64,000 nucleotides of DNA from Ralstonia insidiosa (GTDB lineage: Bacteria > Pseudomonadota > Gammaproteobacteria > Burkholderiales > Burkholderiaceae), in the NCBI RefSeq assembly GCF_008801405.1, contig NZ_VZPV01000001.1:2728001-2792000 (forward strand), given 5' to 3'. Positions 44,813 to 56,212 of the stretch are shown here, piece by piece. Position numbers and translations under genes: made by a program. Each line of letters starts with the position of its first letter. Positions within the stretch are counted from its first letter, which is position 1. The notes below the pieces were generated by a model, which saw only the letters and a program-made list of their open reading frames with translations, ran no database searches and was not told where the DNA came from.

Positions 44813-45400
44813 TCACGACTGCGCCAGACTGAAAACGGAGTTGACCAGCGGTGCACGCTTGACCGGCTCGGCGGCCACCGACGTTGCCGGCGCATCAACG
44901 GCGCGGGCGCGGGCCGGTGACCGTTCGCGACGCGCCGGACGCGCTTCACGCATGTCCTGAATCACTTCGGGTTGGCGTTCGCGCTGCTGGTCGACCAAGT
45001 TCTGCAGCGACACCGAATCGAGGTACTCGACCATCTTCTGATTGAGCGTCGCCCACAGGTCGTGCGTCATGCAGCGGGCGGCGTGCCCGTTGTGCTCCTC
45101 GCCGCCGCAGTTGCCCTTGCCGCCGCACTGGGTGGCATCAAGGGGCTCGTCCACAGCGATGATGATGTCGGCAACGGTGACGTCGTCCGCACGGCGCGCG
45201 AGGCTGTAGCCGCCGCCCGGGCCACGCACGCTTTCCACGATCTCGTGGCGGCGCAGTTTGCCAAACAGCTGCTCAAGGTACGACAGCGAAATCTTCTGGC
45301 GCTGGCTGATGCCAGCCAGCGTGACCGGGCCCTGCTCTTGGCGCAGCGCCAAGTCAATCATGGCGGTGACCGCAAAGCGGCCTTTGGTGGTCAATCTCAT
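44813..45400 (-). CDS. iscR: Fe-S cluster regulator IscR
   Basis: A 195-residue Rrf2-family regulator that senses cluster supply and represses isc. The winged helix covers residues 1-60. The cluster region is DATQCGGKGNC followed, after an insert, by RCMTHDLW: Cys at 92, 98 and 110. In E. coli the third Cys is at 104, so a six-residue insert with two His (EEHNGHAAR) is present. A C-terminal Arg/Ala-rich tail is longer than in E. coli (162). The start at 45400 was chosen by family match; a promoter with an IscR box lies just upstream. Confidence 0.93.
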   Translation of the reverse strand: MRLTTKGRFAVTAMIDLALRQEQGPVTLAGISQRQKISLSYLEQLFGKLRRHEIVESVRGPGGGYSLARRADDVTVADIIIAVDEPLDATQCGGKGNCGGEEHNGHAARCMTHDLWATLNQKMVEYLDSVSLQNLVDQQRERQPEVIQDMREARPARRERSPARARAVDAPATSVAAEPVKRAPLVNSVFSLAQS

Positions 45401-45432
45401 GGCGTCGGGGAAATACCTGATCGTTTTGCTCA

Positions 45433-45466
45433 AGTATAAAGGAACCCGACAAAATCGGTCAACTAA
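45433..45466 (-). promoter_or_regulatory. iscR promoter and type-1-like IscR site
   Basis: On the minus strand TTGACC (45457-45462) is 18 bases from TATACT (45433-45438), a good -35/-10 pair. The overlapping TTAGTTGACCGATTTTGTCG, continuing with GGTT, resembles the E. coli type 1 IscR box. The promoter is about 25 bases from the iscR ATG. Confidence 0.7.
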
Positions 45467-45677
45467 GGTGTCGGGGGATTCCGCGTCGCAGCAAGGGGAT
45501 TTGCTGATCCCACCTGGGTGGGCAACCGCGCGGCAGGCCGTATTGTGGACTAAAACAATCAACCACGTCGGGTAGGGCTATCGCTCCACTCCCGCACCGC
45601 ACCTTGCCAGCGCCATGCGCGAAGCGGCACCACTGCGGGTTTTCCTTATGCTGCGCACAGCCTAAATTCATTGACTT

Positions 45678-45721
45678 TTGTTACGCACCCACCGAGACTG
45701 TTAAATACGCAAACGTTTGCG
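45678..45721 (+). promoter_or_regulatory. rbs promoter and perfect LacI-type operator
   Basis: TTGTTA, 17 bases, TTAAAT forms a fair promoter. Directly after it lies the perfect 14-bp palindrome CGCAAACGTTTGCG (45708-45721), a standard LacI/RbsR-type operator with central CG. It would overlap the transcription start, so RbsR binding should block transcription. Confidence 0.8.
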
Positions 45722-45825
45722 AACGACGCGGCGCGATTGCCCTTAGGATTAGCTTACGAACCTCAGGGCAACGACGACCGCCTCCACCCAAGCCTCAGAC
45801 AGGCCCCTTTCCTGGAGGAGACACC

Positions 45826-46797
45826 ATGGATATCCGCCGTCGCCGCGCCCTGCAACTTGGCTCGGGCTCTGCTGTAGCCCTTGCTCTGCCCCTGCCTCTC
45901 ATCTTCCAATCCTCGCTGGCGCATGCCGCCAACCAGCCGCCCAAGGTGGCACTGGTGATGAAGTCGCTGGCCAACGAGTTCTTCCTGACCATGGAGAACG
46001 GCGCGCGAGCCCACCAGAAGGCGCACGCCTCGGAGTACTCGCTGCTCACCAACGGCATCCGTGACGAAACCGATACCGGCGGCCAGATCCGCCTGGTCGA
46101 GCAGATGATCGTCGCGCGCGTGGATGCACTGGTGCTGGCGCCGGCCGATTCCAAGGCGATGGTGCCGGTGGTCAAGAAGGCAGTGGACGCGGGCATCCTC
46201 GTCATCAATATCGACAACCGGCTGGACCCGGCGGCACTCAAGGAAAAGGGCCTGAACGTGCCCTTCGTGGGCCCGGATAACCGCAAGGGTGCGCGCTTGG
46301 TGGGTGACTTTGTCGCCAAGGCGCTCAAGCCGGGCGACGAGGTGGGCATCATCGAAGGCATTCCCACCACCACCAACGCCCAGCAACGCACCGCTGGCTT
46401 CAAGGAGGCCGCCGAGGCCGCCAAGCTGAAGATCGCCAGCGTGCAGTCGGGCGAGTGGGAAATCGACAAGGGCAACAAGGTAGCCGCCGCCATGCTGCGC
46501 GCGCAGCCGGATCTCAAGGCCCTGCTGTGCGGCAATGACAACATGGCGATCGGCGCCGTGTCGGCCGTGCGTGCGGCGGGCAAGCTGGGCAAAGTGCTGA
46601 TTGGCGGCTACGACAACATCGACGCCATCAAGGCCATGCTGGCGGACGGGCGCGTGGTGGCCACAGCAGACCAGCACGCCGACCAGCAAGCGGTGTATGG
46701 CATCGAGACCGCACTGAAGGCGCTCGCCGCCAAGACGCCGCAGGCAAAGCTGTCAGGCGTGGTCGAAACGCCCGTCAACCTCGTCACGCGCACATAA
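45826..46797 (+). CDS. rbsB: Ribose-type ABC transporter substrate-binding protein
   Basis: A 323-residue periplasmic binding protein starting MDIRRRRALQLGSGSA at 45826, with a strong GGAGGAG site before it. The N-terminal signal has consecutive Arg and may be read by Tat or Sec; cleavage near AHAAN. The rest is the D-ribose-binding fold: VALVMKSLANEFFLTMENGA, IDNRLDPAALKEKG, GGYDNIDAIKAML, ATADQHADQQAVYGIE. Ribose is inferred from the operon. Confidence 0.9.
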   Translation: MDIRRRRALQLGSGSAVALALPLPLIFQSSLAHAANQPPKVALVMKSLANEFFLTMENGARAHQKAHASEYSLLTNGIRDETDTGGQIRLVEQMIVARVDALVLAPADSKAMVPVVKKAVDAGILVINIDNRLDPAALKEKGLNVPFVGPDNRKGARLVGDFVAKALKPGDEVGIIEGIPTTTNAQQRTAGFKEAAEAAKLKIASVQSGEWEIDKGNKVAAAMLRAQPDLKALLCGNDNMAIGAVSAVRAAGKLGKVLIGGYDNIDAIKAMLADGRVVATADQHADQQAVYGIETALKALAAKTPQAKLSGVVETPVNLVTRT

Positions 46798-46827
46798 CCC
46801 GATCGACAAGGCAAGCCGCCGCCAGCC

Positions 46828-48399
46828 ATGTCCACCGCCTACGAACCACGCCCGCCGCTATTGCGCGCGTCCGCCATCAGCAAGCACTACGCCGCCCCCG
46901 TGCTGCGCGAGATCGATCTCGATGTGCACGCGGGTGAGGTGCTTGCGCTGACGGGCGAGAACGGTGCTGGCAAAAGCACGCTCTCCAAGATCCTCTGCGG
47001 GCTGGAGACGGCAACATCCGGTTCGATGACGCTCGCGGGCACGGCGTACACACCGGCCTCGCGCAGCGCAGCGGAAGCGTTGGGCGTGCGCATGGTGCTG
47101 CAAGAACTGAGCATGGTGCCCACGCTTACGGTGGCGGAAAACCTGTTCCTGGGCAAATTGCCGCGGCGGCTGGGTTTTGTCGACCGCCCCACCCTGCGCC
47201 ACCAGGCTGAGCAAGCGCTCGCCCGCGTCGGCCTGGACCTCGACCCGTGGACACCCGTGCACACACTCGGCATCGGTCACCGGCAGATGATCGAAATCGC
47301 CCGCGCGCTGGCCAGCGCTTGCCGCGTGCTGATCCTCGACGAGCCGACCGCCATGCTGAGCGCACATGAAAGCGCGACGCTGTTCGCACGTATCGACGCG
47401 CTGCGCCGCGAGGGCGTAGCGATCATCTACATCTCTCACCGGCTCGATGAGTTGGCCCGCATCGCCGACCGCATCGTCGTATTGCGCGACGGCAAGCTCA
47501 TTACCGATGCGCCGGCCGTCACCGTCACACAGGACGCGCTGATCCAGGCAATGGTCGGGCGCGACGTTGCCACCTCGCCCGAAGGCAAACGCGCTGCACG
47601 CGAACCGTGGCCCGGCGACGGCTCCCCTGCCCTGCGTGTGACCGGGCTCACCCGTGCACCGGCCGTGCGCGAGGTGTCGTTCGGGGTGGCACCGGGCGAA
47701 ATCTTTGGCATTGCCGGCCTGGTAGGCGCGGGGCGCACCGAGTTGCTGCGCCTGATCTTCGGTGCAGACCGCGCGGACGCCGGCACCATCGAAGCGGGGT
47801 CGCCGCTCAAGCCGGTGCACATCCACTCGCCCGGCGACGCGGTGCGCCACGGCATCAGCCTGCTCACCGAAGACCGCAAGGATGAAGGCCTGATGCTGGG
47901 CTTGCCCATCGCCACCAACATCGCACTGGGCAACATGCCGGGCGTGACCACACGCGGCTGGCTGCAGCCTGCGCGTGAACGTGCACTGGCACAGCGGCAC
48001 ATCGACGCACTGCGCATCCGCTGCGCGGGGCCCGAGCAACCGGTGGGCGAACTCTCCGGCGGCAACCAGCAGAAGGTGGCGATTGCGCGCTGGCTGGAGC
48101 GCGACACCCCAGTGCTGCTATTCGATGAGCCCACACGCGGCGTGGATGTCGGCGCCAAGTTCGACATCTATGCCCTGCTCGATGCGCTGGCTGCACGCGG
48201 CAAAGCCCTTGTCGTAGTGTCCAGCGATCTGCGCGAACTCATGCAGTTGTGTGATCGCATTGGCGTCATGCGCGCCGGCCGGCTGACACACGTGTTCCAA
48301 CGCGGCGGCTGGAGCCAGGATGCCCTGCTCGCAGCTGCCTTCGGCGAGTCCGCTCCGCCGGCCCCCAAGTCATCTCCGGAGACCGCCGATGCGCTCTGA
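46828..48399 (+). CDS. rbsA: Sugar ABC transporter ATP-binding protein, double domain
   Basis: A 523-residue double ATPase. The first Walker A is GENGAGKST, with ABC signature region and DEPTAMLSA Walker B; the second half has a relaxed Walker A (GLVGAGRTELLRLIFG), signature LSGGNQQKVAIARWL and Walker B LLFDEPTRGVDVG. This is the RbsA/MglA form. It lies 30 bases after rbsB, and its end overlaps rbsC by 11 bases. Confidence 0.93.
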   Translation: MSTAYEPRPPLLRASAISKHYAAPVLREIDLDVHAGEVLALTGENGAGKSTLSKILCGLETATSGSMTLAGTAYTPASRSAAEALGVRMVLQELSMVPTLTVAENLFLGKLPRRLGFVDRPTLRHQAEQALARVGLDLDPWTPVHTLGIGHRQMIEIARALASACRVLILDEPTAMLSAHESATLFARIDALRREGVAIIYISHRLDELARIADRIVVLRDGKLITDAPAVTVTQDALIQAMVGRDVATSPEGKRAAREPWPGDGSPALRVTGLTRAPAVREVSFGVAPGEIFGIAGLVGAGRTELLRLIFGADRADAGTIEAGSPLKPVHIHSPGDAVRHGISLLTEDRKDEGLMLGLPIATNIALGNMPGVTTRGWLQPARERALAQRHIDALRIRCAGPEQPVGELSGGNQQKVAIARWLERDTPVLLFDEPTRGVDVGAKFDIYALLDALAARGKALVVVSSDLRELMQLCDRIGVMRAGRLTHVFQRGGWSQDALLAAAFGESAPPAPKSSPETADAL

Positions 48400-49423
48400 T
48401 TCCACCTTGCCGCCGGCCAGTACAGAGAGCACGCAGGCCAACCGTCGCGCTGCGGTGAGCATGTCGCTCGGCACCATCGGCGGGCTGCTAGGCGCGCTGA
48501 TTGCCATGCTGGTGTTGTTCGGCACCCTGTCGCCCACCTTCTTCACGCTACCCACCTTCACCACCATCGCCAACGAAATTCCCGACCTGCTGGTGATGGC
48601 GGTGGGTATGACCTTCATCCTGATGATCGGCGGCATCGATCTGTCCGTGGGATCGGTGCTGGCGCTGGCAGCCTCGGTGCTGTCGATTGCCATGACCAAG
48701 CTCGGCTGGGGCGTGCTACCAGCGGCGTTGGCGGGCGTTCTGGTGGCAACGGCCGCCGGTGCGGTGACCGGCACGGTTACGGTGCACTGGGGCATCCCGT
48801 CGTTCATCGTGTCGCTGGGTGTGCTGGAAATGGCACGCGGCCTCGCCTACAGCCTGACCGATTCGCGCACCGCCTATATCGGCAGCGCAGTCGACTGGTT
48901 GGCCAACCCGATTGCACTGGGCATCGCACCGTCGTTCCTCATTGCGATTGCCGTCACGGTGATCGGCCAGATCGTGCTGGTGCGCACCGTGTTCGGGCGC
49001 TACCTCGTCGCCATCGGCACCAATGAAGAAGCCGTGCGGCTGGCGGGCGTGAACCCGCGCCCCTACAAGATCGCGGTGTTCGCGCTGATGGGGCTGCTGG
49101 CGGGCCTGGCGGCGCTGTTCCAGGTGTCGCGGCTGGAGGCGGCCGACCCGAACGCCGGCGTCGGCATGGAATTGCAGGTCATCGCGGCCGTGGTGATCGG
49201 CGGCACGAGCCTGATGGGCGGGCGCGGCTCGGTCGCGCGCACGCTGTTCGGCGTGCTGATCATCTCGGTGCTCGAATCGGGCCTCGCACAGATCGGTGCC
49301 TCCGAACCCACCAAACGCATCATCACGGGCGCGGTCATCGTTGCGGCCGTGGTCATGGATACGTATCGCAGCAGACGTAACAGCCGATCCGGCAGTCAAT
49401 CCGGCCGTAGCAAGCAACATTGA
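48389..49423 (+). CDS. rbsC: Sugar ABC transporter permease
   Basis: A 344-residue multi-pass membrane permease with the conserved DLSVGSVLALAASVLSIAM, a YSLTDSRTAYIG loop, and GGTSLMGGRGSVARTLFGVLIISVLESGL near the end. It starts inside the last codons of rbsA (11-base overlap) and runs to 20 bases before rbsR. Confidence 0.92.
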   Translation: MRSDSTLPPASTESTQANRRAAVSMSLGTIGGLLGALIAMLVLFGTLSPTFFTLPTFTTIANEIPDLLVMAVGMTFILMIGGIDLSVGSVLALAASVLSIAMTKLGWGVLPAALAGVLVATAAGAVTGTVTVHWGIPSFIVSLGVLEMARGLAYSLTDSRTAYIGSAVDWLANPIALGIAPSFLIAIAVTVIGQIVLVRTVFGRYLVAIGTNEEAVRLAGVNPRPYKIAVFALMGLLAGLAALFQVSRLEAADPNAGVGMELQVIAAVVIGGTSLMGGRGSVARTLFGVLIISVLESGLAQIGASEPTKRIITGAVIVAAVVMDTYRSRRNSRSGSQSGRSKQH

Positions 49424-49442
49424 AGAGACAGAGGAGATCGTC

Positions 49443-50483
49443 ATGGCAACCATCAAGGACGTCGCAGCATTGGCTGGGGTTTCGTTCACCACCGTCTCAC
49501 ACGTCATCAACAACACCAGGCCGGTCAACTCGGAGACGCGCAAGCGCGTGGAAGAAGCCATCCGCGCCACGCGCTACGTGCCCAGCGCGGTCGCACGCTC
49601 GCTCAAGCACCGCACCACGCGCACCATCGGCGTGCTGGTACCGACGGCCACCAACCCCTACTTTGCAGAGCTGGCGCGCGGCATTGAAGATGTCTGTGCT
49701 GCTGCCGGCTACAGCGTGATCCTCTGCAACTCCGACGACGACCCACGCAAGCAGCGCGACTACTTGCGCGTGCTGATGGAGAAGCGCGTGGACGGCATCA
49801 TCGTCAGCAGCGCCGGGCCCGACAACGCGCTCATCGAAGCGCTGGGCGAATCCGCCCTGCCCGTGGTCATGGTGGACCGCCCGACCGAAGGCATCCAGGC
49901 CGACCAGGTGCAGGTCGATCACGAAGAAGGCGCCTACATGGCGACCAAGCATCTGTTGGAGCTTGGCCACCGGCGCATCGCCTGCATCAGCGGGCCATCG
50001 GAGCTGAGCGTGACGGCTGGCCGCCTGGCAGGCTTCCACCGTGCACTGCGCGAAGCCGGCGTGCCGGAAGCCTCCGCCCGCATTGCCGAAGGCGATTTCA
50101 CCAGCCCCGGCGGCTACCGCGCCGCGCGCCAGTTGCTGACCGAGGGCGAAATGCCCACCGCCATCTTTGCCAGCAACGACCTGATGGGCATCGGGGCCTT
50201 GCGTGCCGCGGCCGAGTTGGGCATCCCGGTGCCGAAGGCGCTTTCGATCATCGGCTTTGATGACATCGAACTCAGCCGCTACGTCTATCCAGCGCTGTCC
50301 ACGGTCGGCCAGTCGATCCGCCAGTTGGGCGAGACCACCGCGCAGACGCTGCTCGAGCACCTGAGCGATGCCGCCATGCGCCATCCGGTCGACGAGCGGC
50401 AGGCGCGCCGCATTGTGCTGCCGCCGCGCCTGTCGCTGCGCGAGTCGACCGCAGAGCCGGCTCGCCCTGCCCGCGCCGCCTGA
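49443..50483 (+). CDS. rbsR: LacI-family repressor of the rbs operon
   Basis: 346 residues starting MATIKDVAALAGVSFTTVSHVINN, the LacI helix-turn-helix and hinge (residues 1-60), then the periplasmic-binding-protein-like ligand domain (TRTIGVLVPTATNPYFAELARGIED; AIFASNDLMGIGALRAA; SIIGFDDIELSRYVYPALSTV). It lies between rbsC and rbsK and should bind the palindrome before rbsB. The hinge helix residues PSAVARSLK fit operators with a central CG. Confidence 0.93.
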   Translation: MATIKDVAALAGVSFTTVSHVINNTRPVNSETRKRVEEAIRATRYVPSAVARSLKHRTTRTIGVLVPTATNPYFAELARGIEDVCAAAGYSVILCNSDDDPRKQRDYLRVLMEKRVDGIIVSSAGPDNALIEALGESALPVVMVDRPTEGIQADQVQVDHEEGAYMATKHLLELGHRRIACISGPSELSVTAGRLAGFHRALREAGVPEASARIAEGDFTSPGGYRAARQLLTEGEMPTAIFASNDLMGIGALRAAAELGIPVPKALSIIGFDDIELSRYVYPALSTVGQSIRQLGETTAQTLLEHLSDAAMRHPVDERQARRIVLPPRLSLRESTAEPARPARAA

Positions 50484-50518
50484 GCGCCCACCCACTCACT
50501 CTCTCAACGTCGTCCGCC

Positions 50519-51481
50519 ATGGTGGCCAAGCACCCTTCTGCCTCTTCTGCCCACCCGGCTGCCGACGTGCTGATCGTCGGCAGCCTCAATATGGATCTCG
50601 TGATCCGCACGCCACGCTTGCCCCGCCCTGGGCAAACGGTTGCGGCCCCCGCTTTGGAGACGATTCCTGGTGGCAAGGGTGCCAACCAGGCAGTGGCTGC
50701 GGCCCGCCTGGGGGGCAGGGTCGCCATGCTCGGCTGCGTGGGCGATGATGCGTATGGCACGGCCCTGCGCGACGGCCTGCGGCGCGAAGGTGTGGATACG
50801 TCGATGGTGTCGGTGCATGCCAGTGAGGCCACGGGCATCGCCTGCGTGACGGTGGCGGACAGCGGCCAGAACACCATCGTGATTGTGGCGGGGGCCAACC
50901 AGTTGCTCACGCCGGCCATGATCGAGGCGCAACGCGCGGCGTTCGAGCGCGCCCGTGTGATCGTCTGCCAGTTGGAGTCACCGCCAGATGCGGTGGAATG
51001 CGCGCTCAAGCTTGGGGCACGGCTGGGCAAGACGGTCATCCTGAACCCCGCGCCGGCCATCGGCCCGTTGCCGACACCCTGGCTGGCGGCGTGCGATTAC
51101 CTGATCCCGAATGAAACCGAAGCGGCGCTGCTGACCGCACACGCCGTCGACTCCCCCGAATCCGCGCTGGATGCAGCAGCCGACCTGCATGCACAGGGCG
51201 CGCGGCACGTGATGGTCACGCTGGGCGCGCATGGCGTTGCCTATGTGGATGCCACCAGGCGCCTGCTGATGCCGGCGCCCATTGCGCAGGCTGTCGACAC
51301 CACTGCGGCCGGCGACACCTTTGTCGGCGCGCTGGCTGCCGCGTTGGCCGAGGGCGCCGCACCGGATGCGGCCATCGCGTTTGGCCAGGCGGCAGCCGCC
51401 GTGTCGGTCACGCGGCTGGGCGCGCAACCGTCCATCCCCTTCCGCAGCGAGCTGGGTGTGCTCGCCGCGCACGCGCATTAA
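50519..51481 (+). CDS. rbsK: Ribokinase
   Basis: A 320-residue PfkB-family kinase. It has the N-terminal GSLNMDLVIRTPRLPRPGQT, GGKGANQAVAAARLGG, and the C-terminal DTTAAGDTFVGALAAAL with the catalytic Asp. It phosphorylates ribose to ribose-5-phosphate. It starts with 18 extra residues before the family start. It ends the rbsBACRK operon. Confidence 0.93.
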   Translation: MVAKHPSASSAHPAADVLIVGSLNMDLVIRTPRLPRPGQTVAAPALETIPGGKGANQAVAAARLGGRVAMLGCVGDDAYGTALRDGLRREGVDTSMVSVHASEATGIACVTVADSGQNTIVIVAGANQLLTPAMIEAQRAAFERARVIVCQLESPPDAVECALKLGARLGKTVILNPAPAIGPLPTPWLAACDYLIPNETEAALLTAHAVDSPESALDAAADLHAQGARHVMVTLGAHGVAYVDATRRLLMPAPIAQAVDTTAAGDTFVGALAAALAEGAAPDAAIAFGQAAAAVSVTRLGAQPSIPFRSELGVLAAHAH

Positions 51482-51490
51482 GCCGGCGGA

Positions 51491-53575
51491 TCAGGCCGGC
51501 GTACCGGTTCCCGGCGGCGTGGCCGCAGTCGGCGCACGCGGCACCAGCAGGCACAGCGGATCACGCAGAATGCGCCGCCACACCGCGCCGGTGATGCGCT
51601 TGCGATCGAGCCCACGCAAGTTGCGCGAGCGCATCGCCATGTTGAACGCCAGCGCAAACGACACCATCACGTTGAGTACACCCATCAGCGCGATGCCGGC
51701 AACGGCCAGCCAGAACGGCGCCGTATGCATCACGCTCGGGCCCAGCACGCCCACCGCCGTTGCCACTGCACCGGTCGACAGCGTGACGTGGCGCACCTCC
51801 ACGTGCGGCCCGAAGAACGACACGATCTCCGGCCCCAAGCCCAGCATGAAACCCAGCGACACGTTGGCGACGATGCCCGAAAGGTTGCGCTTCCAGAACC
51901 CGGCAATACGCTGCGCACCCCGCGTGCCCACCATGAAGCGCAGACGGCGATGGTAGGCAATCACATCGTGCACACGGTGCAGCGCGAACCAGTTGTCGGC
52001 CCAGCCAGCCGCCAAGCTCGATGCCCACAGCAACACGCCCGTGAAGATCGCGTACAGCGGCGTTGGCCCGAGAATCGAAAACGAGTCGATGGTCGCCACG
52101 GCTTTTTCCGGCGAAATCAGGTTTGCGTGGAAGAACCGCCCCGCCAGCCACTGCACCAGAAAGGCCACCGGCGCCACCGCTACCAGGTTCCCGGCAATCG
52201 CCGCCGCATTGGTGCGGATCATGGCGACGGTGTCGTCAACAAAGCGGTCCAGCCCTTCCGGACGGCCCACTTGGTCCAGCCGGTGCGCCAGCGCGGGCGC
52301 TGTCATGGCCGGCTGCTTGGTGGCCAGCGTGAAATGGGCAAAGTGGATACCGAGAAAGCTGACCGCGTAGTTGATCGACGCAAAGAAACCCTCAGTGAAC
52401 CGGGACAAGTGCGCACCGGCAATGAAGAACTTGATGTACACCGTGGCCGCGGTGATGACACCACCGCCTGCGGCCGCCTTCACCATCGCGCCGTACTCCT
52501 TGCTGTCGCGGGTGATGTAGTGCTCGCCGCTCTCGGCAGAACGCTCGACCACCTTGCGCGCCAGATCGGCAAACGTGGAGCGGATCAGATAGCCGACGCT
52601 GCGGCGATGCTGGCTGGCGGACACCAGCTCAGCCGTCAAATGCACGAAGCGGCGTGAGGCCTTAGCGTCGGCCCAGGCCGTCAGCAGCAGATCAATGCGC
52701 CCCAGCCACGCCTTCATGCGTTCCACCTGGAACACCACCTCCACGGAGACACCGTTCTCGTCCAGATGCTGGTAGACGCTGGCCGTGGCAGTGCGGCACT
52801 GGTCCAGCACCGCACGGAAGTAATTGAGCTGCTGCGGAAGACGCTCCGGTGCGGCCAGTGTTTCGTCCGGGCGTTCAAGAAAGATGGCGTTGGCCGCATC
52901 GGCCAGCCGGTAGAACGGTGAATCGGTGACGTCCGGATACTCCATGCGCAAGCGGATGCCGCGCGACAACCCTGCCGCCCGCACCTGGCTGATCAGGATC
53001 TGGATACCGATGCCAAGGCTGCGTTCCAACCGCGTCTGGCCGGCGGCTTCATCCTCGTCGCTCAACCCGGCGCGGAACAGCGCATGCAGGCGCGTGACCA
53101 GTTCATCGTCCAGGCCATCCACCCACTGCGCATCGGTCGGGCCGACAAACAGCAGCGCAAACAACGTGGCCAATTGCGATTGATTGGGTGCCGGCGGCAG
53201 GAAGCGCGCCTGCCAGCGATCGACCAGTTCGCCCCAGAACCCGGAGCGCGAGGACAACCCCGTATCGCACAGCAGCGAGACCGGGTCGTTGTCCCGCACG
53301 ATCGCGCGCAGCGTCTGCCCGACGCGCTTGGCCAGTTCAGGGTTGTTTTCCAGCACCTGCAGCAGGTAGCGCAGGCGCGCATAGCGCCAAGATTCGGACG
53401 TAGCGCCCGCGGGCCGGTCTGCGCGGCGCAGCCAATAGGCCAGCTCGATCAGCCATTCATTGCGTTCGGCCACGCTGCGCGTCGGCGCGAACTGCGCCAG
53501 GATGGCGTCGAGCTGATGGCTGGCGTGCCGGGAAGCGCGCCATTTGCGCCACGGATTGAGCAAAAACTTGAACAT
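51491..53575 (-). CDS. Gcr-type 'site-specific recombinase' membrane protein
   Basis: A 694-residue protein starting MFKFLLNPWRKWRASRH. It fits the family named after the gonococcal gcr recombinase. The first 400 residues are helical, the C-terminal part has at least five membrane helices (for example VAVAPVAFLVQWLAG, PLYAIFTGVLLWASSLAAG, FWLAVAGIALMGVLNVMVS). I see neither the tyrosine nor serine recombinase signatures. The name is from homology; the function is uncertain. It converges on rbsK with a 9-base gap. Confidence 0.75.
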   Translation of the reverse strand: MFKFLLNPWRKWRASRHASHQLDAILAQFAPTRSVAERNEWLIELAYWLRRADRPAGATSESWRYARLRYLLQVLENNPELAKRVGQTLRAIVRDNDPVSLLCDTGLSSRSGFWGELVDRWQARFLPPAPNQSQLATLFALLFVGPTDAQWVDGLDDELVTRLHALFRAGLSDEDEAAGQTRLERSLGIGIQILISQVRAAGLSRGIRLRMEYPDVTDSPFYRLADAANAIFLERPDETLAAPERLPQQLNYFRAVLDQCRTATASVYQHLDENGVSVEVVFQVERMKAWLGRIDLLLTAWADAKASRRFVHLTAELVSASQHRRSVGYLIRSTFADLARKVVERSAESGEHYITRDSKEYGAMVKAAAGGGVITAATVYIKFFIAGAHLSRFTEGFFASINYAVSFLGIHFAHFTLATKQPAMTAPALAHRLDQVGRPEGLDRFVDDTVAMIRTNAAAIAGNLVAVAPVAFLVQWLAGRFFHANLISPEKAVATIDSFSILGPTPLYAIFTGVLLWASSLAAGWADNWFALHRVHDVIAYHRRLRFMVGTRGAQRIAGFWKRNLSGIVANVSLGFMLGLGPEIVSFFGPHVEVRHVTLSTGAVATAVGVLGPSVMHTAPFWLAVAGIALMGVLNVMVSFALAFNMAMRSRNLRGLDRKRITGAVWRRILRDPLCLLVPRAPTAATPPGTGTPA

Positions 53576-53774
53576 CGAACTCCCTAGTTGGCGGACACGC
53601 ATGACTCGGCCTCGCCCCTGGGCCGATTCTTCTGCGCAAGTCTGGACGCCGCGATCAGGCGACGTGCAGCGCCTGAAAATGTGTTCGCAATTGTGTCACG
53701 ACTCCCCCGCCGCCAGCCCTCGGGCGAGGCTGCGGTGCAGTTCTGACTTCTGACGCATCAACCGCCCGTGCGGT

Positions 53775-55877
<2,103 letters not shown>

Positions 55878-56212
55878 GGCGGCGGGGGTGGATGGCAGCG
55901 CAGGAAGTCGACAAAGTGACTCGCACGTCCCCAGAAAATGAGGGCGGCGGCGGCAATTGCAACCAACCGTCTAGTGTAGCGCGGCGCCCCAGCAATCGTT
56001 TAAGCGCCCTGCACGGCGCATCTGTAGCGGCTGCCCAAACGCTTTAGACCCCTGTTCTGCAAGGATTTTTCGGGCGATTAGAGCCTGTATTCGGTACAAT
56101 TCAGTCTTGTGCCCGCTTCATGCATTCGGCGTCGGCAGCCCTGCCGACCGCTTGCGGCGCACCGCCTGCAGCACTCCACCGAATTCCGAACCAACCGATC
56201 GAGACACATCTC
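55878..56212. other. 335-base divergent spacer, uvrB and the aminotransferase
   Basis: On the plus strand, TACAAT at 56095-56100 could be the -10 box for the aminotransferase. The leader after it holds the inverted repeat GTCGGCAG/CTGCCGAC (56131-56148), a hairpin with a small loop. A TACACT on the minus strand near 55974-55979 may serve uvrB. No gene is supported. Confidence 0.5.

Larger units (their letters stand above)
45401..45825. other. 425-base divergent spacer between iscR and the rbs operon
   Basis: It holds the iscR promoter and IscR-like box (45433-45466), the rbs promoter region and LacI-type operator (45678-45721), and a leader of about 100 bases for rbsB. The stretch 45470-45670 holds nothing I can support as a gene. 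Confidence 0.75.

Noticed and set aside
43058..44920. A 620-codon plus-strand frame across iscU and iscS
   Set aside because: Antisense shadow of two well-defined genes.
51491..53575. Possible mobile element because of the recombinase name
   Set aside because: No inverted repeats, target duplication or recombinase motif; neighbours are core genes.
55878..56212. LexA (SOS) box before uvrB
   Set aside because: Only half-site CTGT was seen; no CTGT-N8-ACAG.
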